DNA of 64,000 nucleotides from a bacterium (GTDB taxonomy: Bacteria; Planctomycetota; Planctomycetia; Planctomycetales; Planctomycetaceae), in NCBI GenBank assembly GCA_016124895.1, contig WGMU01000019.1, positions 186,001 to 250,000 of the forward strand, written 5' to 3'. The notes beneath the pieces are model-generated. The model searched no databases. It had not been told where the DNA came from and saw only the letters and a program-made list of their open reading frames with translations. Position 1 is the stretch's first letter. Every line of letters starts with the position of its first letter. The position numbers were made by a program, and so were the translations under genes. This document shows, in pieces, positions 19,879 to 29,587 of the stretch.

Positions 19879-22800
19879 ATGTTGCTTTGGGCCTGGCTCA
19901 ACTCGCTGACTTCCGGCATCCGCCTGCGGGGACAAGGTTCGTCGAGTTTGCGGCCGGGGAACTGTCGGGAGCGTGCCCGCAGGCTGGCCTCGGCAATCCC
20001 ACCCGCCGAGTTGCTCGAGTTAAGAATCCTGCCCGCAGTCACATTTACATTCGACTACTCGCTCGACACGTCCGGCTTTTTCGACGGCACCCAGCATCCG
20101 GATCGGCGGGCAAGTCTTGAACAGGCCGGAGCCACGCTCGCGAGTCAACTCAACGACACGCTGTCTGAAATCATCCCGCAGAAGTTCAGCATCAACGACA
20201 CCTGGACGGCAGGCATCGTTGACCCGGCGACGGATCTCACGACGACGTTCGACAATCTGGTCGTTGGCGAAGGCGAAATCCGGGTTTACGTCGGGGCACG
20301 GTCGCTCGATCCGGGCCAGCTTGCCGAAGGTGTCAGCGGATTTATCGCGAACGTCAGCGGCGTTCAACAGTGGATCGACACAGTTCTCGGCCGCGGCCAG
20401 ACCGGAGCACTTGGTGCTCCAGCGGAGCAGACGGACTTCGGCCCCTTTGGCGGTTCGATCTCGTTCGACCCGAGTGTCAACTGGTTTTTCGGAACGACGA
20501 CTTCCGGGCTTGACAGCAGCGAGTACGACTTCTTCTCGACCGCGCTGCACGAACTGACGCACGTGATCGGCTTCGGTACTGCAAACTCGTGGGACAATCT
20601 GGTTTCCGGAGGCCGCTTTACGGGTGAACTCGCCACGGTCAGCTACGACGGCGCGGGTGAACCACCGCTGAATGACAGCGCTCACTGGCAGAAAGACCTG
20701 ACGGACGGCGGCCAGGAAACGCTGATGGATCCCGATCTGCCGAACGGGACGCGCAAATACCTGACCGATCTCGATCGCGCTGCGCTGTACGACATCGGCT
20801 GGGACGTTAACGGCTACTCCAGTGGAATCTCGCCAACGATTCTGCTGGCCGATGGGTCGCCGCACACGCTGCTGATTGAGGATGATGGAATCGACGGAAA
20901 CGGCATGTCGCAGTTCACACTCGACGGAGGCACGCCGACGCCGTTTGCCACCGGGCCGGGTTCTGACCTGATCATCTCAGGCGGAGACATGGCCGACACA
21001 GTGACGATTGCATCACTCGATTCGAGCTTCGATGGCGAAGCATTTCTGTTCGGTGGTGCTGGCGACGATCTGCTGACGGTTGATCATTCAGCGACCAGTC
21101 TGGTGACATTTTCGGGCGAGACCGGTAACGACACGCTGGCTCTCAGCGGGCCGGCAGTTGATTCCGTGACGCACTCGTTTGCCAGCGCCAGTGACGGCGA
21201 CGTCCTCGTTGCCGGCAGTACGAATTCAATGGTCTTCTACTCGGGTCTCGAACCGATCTTTGATTCGATTGTCGCAACGACACGAACATTCGTGTTCGGA
21301 GCGGCGGCTGACGTCATCACGCTGTCCGATGACGGCGTCCCAGACGACGGCGTCTCGCGGATCAGCAGCGCTTCGTCGAGCGAAACCGTCGACTTCGCGC
21401 ACCCAACCGGCAACATCGTCATACAGACTGGTGACGGAAGCGACGTCCTGTCCGTCGGGTTGCTCGACAGCCTGTTCAATGGAGTGGTCGTTGTCGCGGC
21501 AGGAGCCGGCAATGATCTGCTGACAGCGGCCGAAGCATCGATCGCCGTCAGCTTTGACGGAGACGTCGGTGACGACACGCTGATCGGCGGGGCCGGCAAC
21601 GACTTCCTGCTCGGCGCATCGGGCAACGACTCTGTGTCCGGTGGCGGAGGCGACGACAATATTCTCGGCGGAGCGGGACGAGATACGCTCGCCGGTGATG
21701 ACGGCAACGACTTCGTCCGCGGCAACGGTGGTACCGGCGATCAACTTAGTGGAGGCCTCGGCGACGACACACTCGACGGCGGATCGGGCAGCGACTTTCT
21801 TGTCGAATCCGGTGACGTGAATTTCGTCGCTGTGACCGGCGCTCTGACAGGACTCGGATTCGACACAACTTCCGATCTCGAAAATCTCGTGCTGACGGGT
21901 GGTGCCAGTGCGAACTCGTTCGATCTGCGCGGCTTCAACGGGCCGGCCACTGTCAACGATGGCGGCGGCAACGACACCATCTTCGGATCAGCTTTTCGCG
22001 ACGTTCTGCACGGAGACGGCGGGGCTGATCTGATCATGGCTGGCGGCGGCAGCGATTACGTCGACGGTGGCACCGGAAACGACACGCTCGACGGTGAAGC
22101 GGGCGATGACAAGTTGATCGGCGCCGGAGACGACGACGTCCTGTCCGGTTCAGGCGGAGCGGATACGTTATTCGGCGGAGCGGGCCGCGACACGTTGAAC
22201 GGCGGAGCCGGCGATGACCTGGTGCGCGGACAGGGCAGTCTCGACGTTCTCACGGGGGCCGCTGGCAACGACACACTCGACGGCAGCGCTGGCAATGACC
22301 GCGTCATTGAAACCGGCGATGCCGACTTCACCCTCACCGGCAACAGCCTGACGGGAACTGGCAACGACACGCTGAAAAGCATTGAAACCGTGCAACTGAC
22401 GCTGGGCGATTCCGCGAATCTGGTCAACGCGAGCGGCTTCGGCGGCGCGACAGTGATTTATCTCGGCGACGGTGACGACACATTCATCGGCGGTTCCGGG
22501 GCGGACTATGTAATCGGGTTTGGCGGCGACGACCTGATCGCGGGCAACGGCGGCAATGACACGCTGATCGGCAGCGGTGGGCGCGACACGCTCGACGGCG
22601 GAGACGGAGACGATCAGCTCTACGGTGTCGGAAGCTCCGGCGACAGCCTGCTGGGGGGAGCGGGGAACGATCTACTTGATGGCGGGACCGGTGGCGATCG
22701 GCTGTATGGCGGCCTCGGTGACGACACGCTCCTCGGTGACGTCGGCCGGGATCGTCTGTTTGGCGACGCAGGCAATGACAGCCTGCGCGGTGGCGACGAT

Positions 22801-23169
22801 AACGACACACTCAACGGCGACGCGGGCAACGATACGCTCATCGGCGACGCCGGTGATGATCAGCTCGACGGCGGCGCAGGCGATGACGGACTCGACGGCG
22901 TGACCGGTAACGATGTTCTGGTCGGACAGGACGGCAACGATTCGCTGTTCGGTGGTCTCGGCAACGACTCGCTGTCTGGCGGAGCGGGCAACGATGTCGC
23001 CATCGGAATGCAGGACGATGATTCCGTCCGAGGCGATGCCGGCTTCGACGTACTCGCTGGCGGCAGCGGCTCAGGAGCCGACGCCGGCGACGTCGTCATG
23101 GGCAGTGAGGACGAAATCGATGAGTTCTTCACGCTGACTCCGCCCGACTGGCTGATCTCGCAGTTCTGA
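19879..23169 (+). CDS. secreted putative metalloprotease with RTX-like calcium-binding repeats
   Basis: Protein of 1,096 residues. The N-terminal 55 residues are basic and contain ELLELRILPAVTF, a variant of the LExR-L motif found near the N-terminus of many large planctomycete surface proteins. A zinc-protease-like motif HELTHVIGFG lies at 224-233 (His224, Glu225, His228); the position of the third His in metzincins (234) is Thr, so the third ligand, if any, lies elsewhere. From about residue 390 to 1075 there are dozens of GGxGxDxLx nonapeptides (GGAGNDLLDGG type), expected to form calcium-filled beta rolls. Probably secreted or surface-bound. No type I secretion genes are nearby. Substrate unknown. 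Confidence 0.82.
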   Translation: MLLWAWLNSLTSGIRLRGQGSSSLRPGNCRERARRLASAIPPAELLELRILPAVTFTFDYSLDTSGFFDGTQHPDRRASLEQAGATLASQLNDTLSEIIPQKFSINDTWTAGIVDPATDLTTTFDNLVVGEGEIRVYVGARSLDPGQLAEGVSGFIANVSGVQQWIDTVLGRGQTGALGAPAEQTDFGPFGGSISFDPSVNWFFGTTTSGLDSSEYDFFSTALHELTHVIGFGTANSWDNLVSGGRFTGELATVSYDGAGEPPLNDSAHWQKDLTDGGQETLMDPDLPNGTRKYLTDLDRAALYDIGWDVNGYSSGISPTILLADGSPHTLLIEDDGIDGNGMSQFTLDGGTPTPFATGPGSDLIISGGDMADTVTIASLDSSFDGEAFLFGGAGDDLLTVDHSATSLVTFSGETGNDTLALSGPAVDSVTHSFASASDGDVLVAGSTNSMVFYSGLEPIFDSIVATTRTFVFGAAADVITLSDDGVPDDGVSRISSASSSETVDFAHPTGNIVIQTGDGSDVLSVGLLDSLFNGVVVVAAGAGNDLLTAAEASIAVSFDGDVGDDTLIGGAGNDFLLGASGNDSVSGGGGDDNILGGAGRDTLAGDDGNDFVRGNGGTGDQLSGGLGDDTLDGGSGSDFLVESGDVNFVAVTGALTGLGFDTTSDLENLVLTGGASANSFDLRGFNGPATVNDGGGNDTIFGSAFRDVLHGDGGADLIMAGGGSDYVDGGTGNDTLDGEAGDDKLIGAGDDDVLSGSGGADTLFGGAGRDTLNGGAGDDLVRGQGSLDVLTGAAGNDTLDGSAGNDRVIETGDADFTLTGNSLTGTGNDTLKSIETVQLTLGDSANLVNASGFGGATVIYLGDGDDTFIGGSGADYVIGFGGDDLIAGNGGNDTLIGSGGRDTLDGGDGDDQLYGVGSSGDSLLGGAGNDLLDGGTGGDRLYGGLGDDTLLGDVGRDRLFGDAGNDSLRGGDDNDTLNGDAGNDTLIGDAGDDQLDGGAGDDGLDGVTGNDVLVGQDGNDSLFGGLGNDSLSGGAGNDVAIGMQDDDSVRGDAGFDVLAGGSGSGADAGDVVMGSEDEIDEFFTLTPPDWLISQF

Positions 23170-23243
23170 CAGCCGCCGGATTCGCGTTGCGATTCAAGCC
23201 GACAGCCACGTTCTGAGCCAGACACCCTGTCGCAGCGAGACTA

Positions 23244-24776
23244 CTATTCGGCCTGCAATCCGGGAAAGAACTTTGCCAGCGTCTGATGACTCGGCGGTCG
23301 CGTAATAAGTGACACAGCCACCATGGCCATTGCCGCGGCAAGCGTCATTACCAGAATCGGGTCGACCGCAACGTTCCCCACCATGACGGAATAGTGCGCG
23401 TTGCTGGCGAAGTCGGACTGCCACAACAGGTAGCCCCATGTCAGCGCCGCTGCAGCAACGCTCGCATAGGCGCCTGGCAGTGTCAGCCGTTTCCAGTACA
23501 AAGCGGCCAGGACCAGTGGTACCAGCGAAGTAAACCCGCTGAAGCACCACACCCCAAGCTTGAAAATGCGGGGACTGTTGAGAACCAGACTCAACACATA
23601 AGCGACGGCAACAATCGCGACGATAAAGGACCGCGCCAGAAACACAGTCTGCCGGTCATCCAGTTCCGACGCTGCCGCATGACGCTGCACGATGTCGCGA
23701 GTGAACATCGTACCGAGGCACAGAAACTGGCTGTCGAGCGACGACATAATGGCGGCCAGGATTCCAGCGGTCAGAAGTCCGCCGAGGACCGGTCCCGCGT
23801 GCTGGCTGACGAGCACCGGCAGCACGAGATTGGCTTTCTGGGGTGGCAGATCAAGACCCTGCCCGGATGCCCACGTTCCCAGCATCACACACGGAGCCCA
23901 CACGACCAGAATGAACAGCGGATGTGCAATGATCGGCAGTTTGAAAGCGTTCGCATTCCTCGCCGTCAGCCAGTGCTGAAAGATGTGCGGAAACATGCCG
24001 ATCGACAGCGGCACCAGCAGATACGTCGACCAGTTCAGGTGCGAAAACGAAGATCGATCAAGCTTCTGCGGCTCAACTTTCTCAGTCGCGGCCTGCATAC
24101 TCGCCAGGAGTCCTGGCTGCTGCCCCATTCCTTTCACCACGACCAGAAACGTGATCACACCCAGCAGCAGAAAGACCAGTGTCTGAAACGCGTTTGCCCA
24201 CGCGGTACCGCGCATCCCACCGGCAAAGACATAGGTCAGCACGACCAGGCAGATCACCAGCGAACCCAGCCAGGGCGGCACACCGTGGCCGGCATCTGCA
24301 AACGCTGTCTCGAACAGCCCGCGCGTAACACCATTGATCGCGCCGCCGGCTGGAATGATTCCGACAAGCAGGTACGGAACCACCAGGCCAACCAGCACGG
24401 GAAACAGCAGCAATCCAAAATGCTGGCTTTCCAGACGCGCCTCAAAGAACTGAATCTGTGTCGTGAAGCCATGCCGGTTTCCATGCGACCACAGCGGCAG
24501 ACCGATCAGGAAAAAGCACATTGGATGAATAATGGCGCTCGACGAAGCCAGCAGGCCGTACACGCCGATGCCTCGCACATATGCCTCACCAGTCGATCCA
24601 ACCAGAGAGAAACCGGTCATCGTCGTTCCGAACAGTGACATCAGCAGCAGGAACGGACCAATTGAATGGCTCGCCAGCAGGTAGTCTAGGCTCGTGCCGC
24701 GAAACAGCCGGCTCGAGCCAAGTCCCAGTCCCAGCAGAACGACTAAGTAACACGCGATGATGATCAGAGCGGTCAT
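23244..24776 (-). CDS. sodium:solute symporter family protein
   Basis: Integral membrane transporter of 510 residues with about 13 hydrophobic segments and the SSS-family fold. Segments include YLLASHSIGPFLLLMSLFGT, the TYVFAGGMRGTAWANAFQT region, and GGLLTAGILAAIMSSLDSQF with the paired Ser residues of the sodium site. The substrate cannot be told from sequence. Its start ATG overlaps the end of the small DUF3311 gene by four bases (ATGA), so the two are translated together. Confidence 0.9.
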   Translation of the reverse strand: MTALIIIACYLVVLLGLGLGSSRLFRGTSLDYLLASHSIGPFLLLMSLFGTTMTGFSLVGSTGEAYVRGIGVYGLLASSSAIIHPMCFFLIGLPLWSHGNRHGFTTQIQFFEARLESQHFGLLLFPVLVGLVVPYLLVGIIPAGGAINGVTRGLFETAFADAGHGVPPWLGSLVICLVVLTYVFAGGMRGTAWANAFQTLVFLLLGVITFLVVVKGMGQQPGLLASMQAATEKVEPQKLDRSSFSHLNWSTYLLVPLSIGMFPHIFQHWLTARNANAFKLPIIAHPLFILVVWAPCVMLGTWASGQGLDLPPQKANLVLPVLVSQHAGPVLGGLLTAGILAAIMSSLDSQFLCLGTMFTRDIVQRHAAASELDDRQTVFLARSFIVAIVAVAYVLSLVLNSPRIFKLGVWCFSGFTSLVPLVLAALYWKRLTLPGAYASVAAAALTWGYLLWQSDFASNAHYSVMVGNVAVDPILVMTLAAAMAMVAVSLITRPPSHQTLAKFFPGLQAE

Positions 24777-25006
24777 TCTGTGACCTCGCTCGCTTCCGTG
24801 GATGAGGCCCCCGCGTCGAGATTGTCTGGCCAGGCGAACTTAACCGCCAGCGCCCAGAACAGAACCGCAGCCATCGACAGCCCGATGTGCCAGGCCAGGC
24901 CGACTGGCAGCCAGCCAGCCACAAGTGATGGATCGTTCCAGAACCAGAAATCGTGGTGCAGCGCTACGAGCACCAGCAGCAGACACCAGACGGCAGAACG
25001 ATTCAT
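24773..25006 (-). CDS. DUF3311-type small membrane protein, symporter partner
   Basis: A 77-residue protein with two hydrophobic helices (WCLLLVLVALHHDFWFW and HIGLSMAAVLFWALAV) and the FWFWNDPSLVAGWLPVGLAWH pattern of DUF3311 proteins, which are commonly encoded just before sodium:solute symporters. It overlaps the symporter gene by four bases. It is probably an accessory subunit of the transporter in the inner membrane; its exact role is not known. Confidence 0.8.
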   Translation of the reverse strand: MNRSAVWCLLLVLVALHHDFWFWNDPSLVAGWLPVGLAWHIGLSMAAVLFWALAVKFAWPDNLDAGASSTEASEVTE

Positions 25007-25253
25007 CGCAATCCTCCGCAGGAAGTTTCGTCACAGTCCCGTGATGAGCGGCAGATTGTGCGGGATCAGTAAAGCAGTCGGCAAGGACGCGCGAACGTGC
25101 AGGCAGGCTTGCGTGTGAACGAGTTGCACTCGCCGATCAGCCGCAGACCGATGCTGCGGTTACTTCGATGCCGGATCATCGCAGGCAACCGGTGCGTGAT
25201 CACTAAAGCCGGCCAGCTTTCCAAACGCTCGCTCTGGCTCGTATTCAGCGCAA

Positions 25254-26024
25254 TCAACCGCGTCCGATCAGCGGCATCTTGGTCGCCATCACCGTGACGA
25301 ACTGCACGTTGGCGTCGAGCGGCAGGCTGGCCATGTGAACGATCATTCGCGCGACATTCTGTACGTCCATCGTTGGCTCGACGGCGATCGATCCATCAGC
25401 CTGTGGAACTCCATTTTTCATGCGAGCGGTCATCTCAGTCGCCGCGTTGCCGATGTCGATCTGCCCACAGGCGATGTCGTACCGTCGACCGTCCAGCGAC
25501 GTCGACTTCGTCAGCCCGGTGATCGCGTGCTTGGTCGCCGTGTACGGAGCGGAAAACGGCCGCGGCGACGTCGCGGAGATTGAGCCGTTGTTAATGATCC
25601 GCCCACCGCGCGGCTGCTGATTCTTCATCACACGAAACGCTGCCTGCGTGCAGAGAAACGCGCCCGTCAGGTTGACGTCGACAACCGCCTGCCACTGCTC
25701 GACGGTCAGATCCTCGAGCGGAATCGCCGGAGCTCCCATGCCGGCATTGTTAAACAGCACGTCAACGCGGCCGAACTTCTCAACGGTCTGATCGAACAGG
25801 TTCCGTACCGACGCCTCACTGCAGACGTCCGTCGGTACGGCAAGCAGCCGATCCGCGGCATCGCCCGCCTGTCGCACAGTTTCGTCGAGCGCTTCCGCCC
25901 GGCGTCCAGCGATTGCGACACAGTAACCAGCGTCGAGCAGTGCCAGCGCCGATGCCCTGCCAATCCCCGAACCCGCTCCAGTCACAATCGCCACGCCGCG
26001 TGAACTGCCTGCTTCTTCAGCCAT
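25254..26024 (-). CDS. short-chain dehydrogenase/reductase
   Basis: NAD(P)-dependent oxidoreductase of 256 residues. The Rossmann motif TGAGSGIG (15-22), the NNAG motif (92-95) and the catalytic Ser148, Tyr161 and Lys165 ([10 protein letters not shown]) are all present. An Arg-Arg pair after the second strand (GRRAEAL) suggests NADP. It is a classical SDR; the substrate is unknown. The 247 bases between this gene and the DUF3311 gene hold only a poor 63-codon frame. Confidence 0.9.
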   Translation of the reverse strand: MAEEAGSSRGVAIVTGAGSGIGRASALALLDAGYCVAIAGRRAEALDETVRQAGDAADRLLAVPTDVCSEASVRNLFDQTVEKFGRVDVLFNNAGMGAPAIPLEDLTVEQWQAVVDVNLTGAFLCTQAAFRVMKNQQPRGGRIINNGSISATSPRPFSAPYTATKHAITGLTKSTSLDGRRYDIACGQIDIGNAATEMTARMKNGVPQADGSIAVEPTMDVQNVARMIVHMASLPLDANVQFVTVMATKMPLIGRG

Positions 26025-26233
26025 TGATGGATTTGCCTTTTTTAAGCCGGCAATCGCAGGCTGTCACCAGCCACCGATCGACCACGGATGAAACATGGAA
26101 TTGACTCCGGACCGGATCATGAATCATCGCGTCCTGGAATTCACTTCTACTCACTTCCGTTCCGCGTTTGCGATCCGCCCGTGTCTCATCCATGTTCGAT
26201 TCCTGGCCGCCTTTGAACAGCGGCTGCGGCGCC

Positions 26234-27295
26234 TCAATCGTCATCATCATCGTCGTCCGGCACAGCGGTCTCGCCAATTCGCCAGGCGAGACGACCAATC
26301 AGTCTGGCGAAGATGAAACACTGCGAGGCCAGCACCGGCCCGAGCATCACGCCGAACAGCCAGTACGACTTGATCAGGCAGGCGAGCAGAAAGCCGTTGC
26401 CCACGCCGGCAACCACCAGCGTCAGGCCATAAAAGATCAGCCAGTCGCGCGGGATGGTTTTCAGACTGCGAACCACCGTCCCCGACCACGGCAGCCAGAT
26501 TGATTCGGCGTCGAGGCCACCCACCAGGGCGATCGGAAAGACGAACGCCTGAACGACCAGCACGAGCGGCGACTGAAAGCCGATCAGCGGTTCGAGCGCC
26601 TTCGCCGGGATCAGGCTGACAAATCCCGAGACCAGAAAGAGATAGCCGACCGCCAGCAGATCACTCATCCAGTCGAACACGCCGCCGTCCGGCCAGCCTT
26701 CGACGCGATCCAGTCCCGCCGACGTGTCGTGCAGGATCGACATCAGACAGCTCGACGCGTACGCCATTGACCAGACGGCAAACGCGATCTGGGCGAGCAC
26801 GAAAAAACCGCTGCCGACCATCCCGGCAAATCCGTACTCGTCACGCATCCACAGATTCAGAGCCAGAATGATGCCCGCCAGACTGAATCCCGCAGCCAGC
26901 AGCCCCCAGCGGATCAGTGCATCGGACGTCTTCCATGGGAACTCAAAGACGTTGCTGAAGAACGTCGACGCGGGCGGCGACGGAGCCTCTTCGCGTTTGA
27001 TTCTGGCCAGTTCGCGAAACACCGACACGGTCGCTTCCGTGTGCTCCAGTGCATCTGCCCGCTCGAACTTTTCCTGCAGGACGTACGGTTCGACGGGTTC
27101 GGGCTGCCGTGGTTCGCGCAGAGCCTGCTCGCGACGCATTGCGAGAAACTGCTCCATCGTCGGGAGCTGGATCGGCGATTCGCAGTCGGGACATTTGAGT
27201 CTCCGCCCGGCGTTCTTCGCCTTGGGGGTCACGCGGGTTCCGCAGACCTTACACGTCGCGTGAATATACTTCGGATTGTCGCTGGATTCGGGCAC
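26234..27295 (-). CDS. zinc-ribbon membrane protein of unknown function
   Basis: About 353 residues. The N-terminus holds a zinc ribbon (ATCKVCGTRV then LKCPDCESPI), then a Gln/Arg/Glu-rich linker, then about six hydrophobic segments (for example LLAAGFSLAGIILALNL and LIFYGLTLVVAGVGNGFLL). It ends in a run of six Asp residues. This layout of a cytoplasmic zinc ribbon followed by a membrane domain is frequent in planctomycetes. The start is uncertain: a GTG at 27295 begins just before the ribbon, and a GTG at 27382 would add 29 residues with no ribbon-like sequence. Function not known. Confidence 0.7.
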   Translation of the reverse strand: MPESSDNPKYIHATCKVCGTRVTPKAKNAGRRLKCPDCESPIQLPTMEQFLAMRREQALREPRQPEPVEPYVLQEKFERADALEHTEATVSVFRELARIKREEAPSPPASTFFSNVFEFPWKTSDALIRWGLLAAGFSLAGIILALNLWMRDEYGFAGMVGSGFFVLAQIAFAVWSMAYASSCLMSILHDTSAGLDRVEGWPDGGVFDWMSDLLAVGYLFLVSGFVSLIPAKALEPLIGFQSPLVLVVQAFVFPIALVGGLDAESIWLPWSGTVVRSLKTIPRDWLIFYGLTLVVAGVGNGFLLACLIKSYWLFGVMLGPVLASQCFIFARLIGRLAWRIGETAVPDDDDDDD

Positions 27296-27528
27296 GGAGT
27301 TCGTTCGTTGCTGTTGCTGGTGGTCCGGCAGGCGGACAGGATACGCACAGATGCCGTTTCGGTTCAGCGTGAGAAGTGACACCGCCGAGTCCTGGTTCCT
27401 GATGAATTCCCGCAGTGCCGGATGTTATGGTGACGTGTCCCGGATGGTTTTGTCGCCGACGGATTTCTCAGGCGGAACTGCCAGCCGACCTTTTACCCAC
27501 TTCGAAAAGCCTTCGAGCGGACGTAACG

Positions 27529-28995
27529 ATGGCGAATCAATCTTCTCCAGTGACAACTTGCGACCGCTGGGTCGCGCGTTGTCTGCGGCGGCTGCGGTTC
27601 GGACAGTTTCTCGACGCCGTCTCCGATCTGCTGGCCGGTTCGCTGTTCGTCTTCGGTGGAGTGGTCCTGATCGTCAAGCTGGCACTGCCACAGTTCTGGC
27701 CGCATGCCTTGTGGGCTGGCGTCGGGGTCGTGCCAGCCGTTGTCGCTGGCTGGTGGCTCGCAACACGGCAAGGGTTTACTCAGCTCGAAGCGATCGCCGT
27801 GCTCGATTCGCGGCTGCGGGCGGGCGGGCTGCTGCTCGCGCTGAACGAAGCTCCGGATGAGGAGTGGCAACGACGACTGCCTCAGCTCGACGAGTTGTGG
27901 AAACAGAGCTTGCCGCGGCTGCGACCATGGCCGTTCTTACGGCGTCTGACGTTGCCGGTGATCTTCGCCGCAGCGGCGGGACTGATTCCCACACGCGAAG
28001 TCAGTGCGGAACCGCAGACGTTTTCGACGGCCGGTCAGCACGCGGCATCTGAACTTCAGGAACTGTTTACGGAACTCGAAGAAGCGAAGCTGCTGGAAGC
28101 AGAGGAACAGCAGCAGCTTAATGAGGAGATTGAGAAACTCGCTGAGGAGACGCAGCAGGCGCCGCTGACTCACGAGAAATGGGAAACGGTCGACGCGCTG
28201 CGTGAACGGCTGAAACTGCGCGTCGATTCGGCCGGAGCCTCCGTCGAGGCCGCGAAGTCGGCGTTGAACAAGCTGGCGGAAGCGACGGATAGTGACCTGC
28301 TGGATCTCTCGCCCGAGCAGCTTGCGGAACTCCAGAAGCAATCGCTGGAGACGCTGCAGAAGCTGGCAGACAGCGGAGCGTTCGAGCGAATGTCGCCTGA
28401 GCTGAAAGAGCAGCTTCAACGGTTGATGAAAGACGGCAAACTGCAGCTACCGAACAAAGCGGACGAACGATCCGAGCTGCTGTCGGAACTGGACGAGTTT
28501 CTGGAGCAGGAATCGAATCGCCTGTCAGAACTGCGGTCGAAGTGCGAAGGGCAGGGGCAGTGTCAGAACTGCGGGAAGTGCGTCGATGGCTGCCTGTGCT
28601 CGGGACCGGAAGACGCGGCGTGTCTGTGTCCGAACTGCTCGAAGGGCAAGTGCTCATCGTGCTCAAAGGACGGCAACGCAAAGCCGGGACGTGGCGGCAT
28701 CACACGCGGACGCGGCGACGCAACTCTTACCTGGGGCGACGAGTCGACTGACGAGAACGTCAGATTCAAAGAGTCGATCCTGCCGCGCGGTTCCGAGGAT
28801 CTGCCACGCGACCAGGTCATCGGCTTGACCGTTTCCGCGCCGGATGACGAAGCCGCGACGACGGCTTTGCGGTCCGCGGCAAGAGGTTCATCCGCCGCGT
28901 CCGGCGACGAAACCTGGCAACGGACGATCCGCCCCCGTCACCGCGCGGTCGTCCGGGGTTACTTTGACAACGCGAAATCAGACAGGTCGAAATAG
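27529..28995 (+). CDS. membrane-anchored coiled-coil protein with Cys-rich segment
   Basis: From the ATG at 27529 (MANQSSPVTT) the protein has 488 residues. Two hydrophobic segments lie near residues 35-75 and a third near 135, followed by a long Glu/Leu/Gln coiled coil (about 165-325). A Cys-rich patch (CQNCGKCVDGCLC, CLCPNCSKGKCSSC) comes next, possibly metal-binding, then a basic tail with RHRAVVRGYFDN. That tail resembles the end of proteins encoded in planctomycete MoxR/DUF58/BatA-type operons, but no such genes are present here, so this may be a separated member. It is divergent from the zinc-ribbon membrane gene. Confidence 0.7.
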   Translation: MANQSSPVTTCDRWVARCLRRLRFGQFLDAVSDLLAGSLFVFGGVVLIVKLALPQFWPHALWAGVGVVPAVVAGWWLATRQGFTQLEAIAVLDSRLRAGGLLLALNEAPDEEWQRRLPQLDELWKQSLPRLRPWPFLRRLTLPVIFAAAAGLIPTREVSAEPQTFSTAGQHAASELQELFTELEEAKLLEAEEQQQLNEEIEKLAEETQQAPLTHEKWETVDALRERLKLRVDSAGASVEAAKSALNKLAEATDSDLLDLSPEQLAELQKQSLETLQKLADSGAFERMSPELKEQLQRLMKDGKLQLPNKADERSELLSELDEFLEQESNRLSELRSKCEGQGQCQNCGKCVDGCLCSGPEDAACLCPNCSKGKCSSCSKDGNAKPGRGGITRGRGDATLTWGDESTDENVRFKESILPRGSEDLPRDQVIGLTVSAPDDEAATTALRSAARGSSAASGDETWQRTIRPRHRAVVRGYFDNAKSDRSK

Positions 28996-28998
28996 TCG

Positions 28999-29057
28999 TT
29001 TGCTCCACAGCCGAAGGCGCAGGCGTTTCCCAGCCACACCTTCGGCTGTGGGGCAAA
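28999..29057. repeat. palindromic intergenic repeat
   Basis: Two 19-nt arms (28999-29017 and 29039-29057) pair with one mismatch; the arm reads TTTGCTCCACAGCCGAAGG. It lies directly after the coiled-coil gene stop and could end or stabilise its transcript. The second arm overlaps the region upstream of the next gene. Confidence 0.8.
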
Positions 29058-29089
29058 CGGAGAAATGGTGTCCGTAAGGAGATTGCAGA

Positions 29090-29563
29090 TTGGAGACAGC
29101 TCTCATCATCGTCGGCGTGCTGGTTGCGATCCTCGCCGTGCTGCTGCTGTTCGGTCAGCCGCTGCTGCGCTGGCTGCAGAGGAAACAGGCGAAGCAGGCG
29201 TTCGAGCAGTTTCGTGTGCAGCGCGAGCAGCTCGAAGCGAAGTTCTTTGACCTCGCGAGTCGACTCGGTAAACCGCGCGACCTGCGATGGCTCGATTGTG
29301 ACTGGCAGTCCGGGGTCACGTTTGGCCGCGATGTGCAGACCGGAATGCTGACGGCCTTCGTAGCCGTCAACATCCGGTTTGAAGCGGTCGAAGGCGGCGA
29401 CATGGAGTTTGTCGAAGCCGTTGGACTACTCCGAGATGCCGCCGCCGTCTTTCATTACCAGCACGGCTGCTGGGGAACGGGCGGGCGAGCCCTCTTCAAC
29501 ATGAACCCCGCCGACGCCCTCAACCGTCTGTCCGACCAGTACGAACCGGTCGAGGCCGGGTAG
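29090..29563 (+). CDS. hypothetical protein with N-terminal membrane anchor
   Basis: A 157-residue protein starting with an uncharged helix, TALIIVGVLVAILAVLLLFG, followed by an amphipathic coiled stretch and a soluble alpha/beta-like domain (LRWLDCDWQSGVTFGRDVQT). The start codon appears to be TTG at 29090, supported by AAGGA about eight bases upstream; no ATG gives the membrane anchor. The soluble part resembles small planctomycete proteins of unknown function. It sits head to tail with the coiled-coil gene and converges on the TadG-like gene. Confidence 0.65.
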   Translation: METALIIVGVLVAILAVLLLFGQPLLRWLQRKQAKQAFEQFRVQREQLEAKFFDLASRLGKPRDLRWLDCDWQSGVTFGRDVQTGMLTAFVAVNIRFEAVEGGDMEFVEAVGLLRDAAAVFHYQHGCWGTGGRALFNMNPADALNRLSDQYEPVEAG

Positions 29564-29587
29564 TCCAGTTCGCCCGGCGCGTCGGGG

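Noticed and set aside
19483-19935. A 150-codon minus-strand frame upstream of rpmF
   Set aside because: No family resemblance; overlaps the start of the divergent secreted protein and would block its promoter.
21037-23130. Tandem DNA repeat array or CRISPR-like region
   Set aside because: The periodic DNA comes from codons for GGxGxDxLx nonapeptides; spacing and sequence vary and the frame is one long protein.
25066-25257. A 63-codon minus-strand frame between the SDR and DUF3311 genes
   Set aside because: Arg/Ser/Leu-rich translation without motif or ribosome-binding site; treated as non-coding.
26180-26215. Possible tRNA T-loop (GTTCGATTCC)
   Set aside because: Flanking bases do not fold into acceptor, D and anticodon stems, so it is a chance match.
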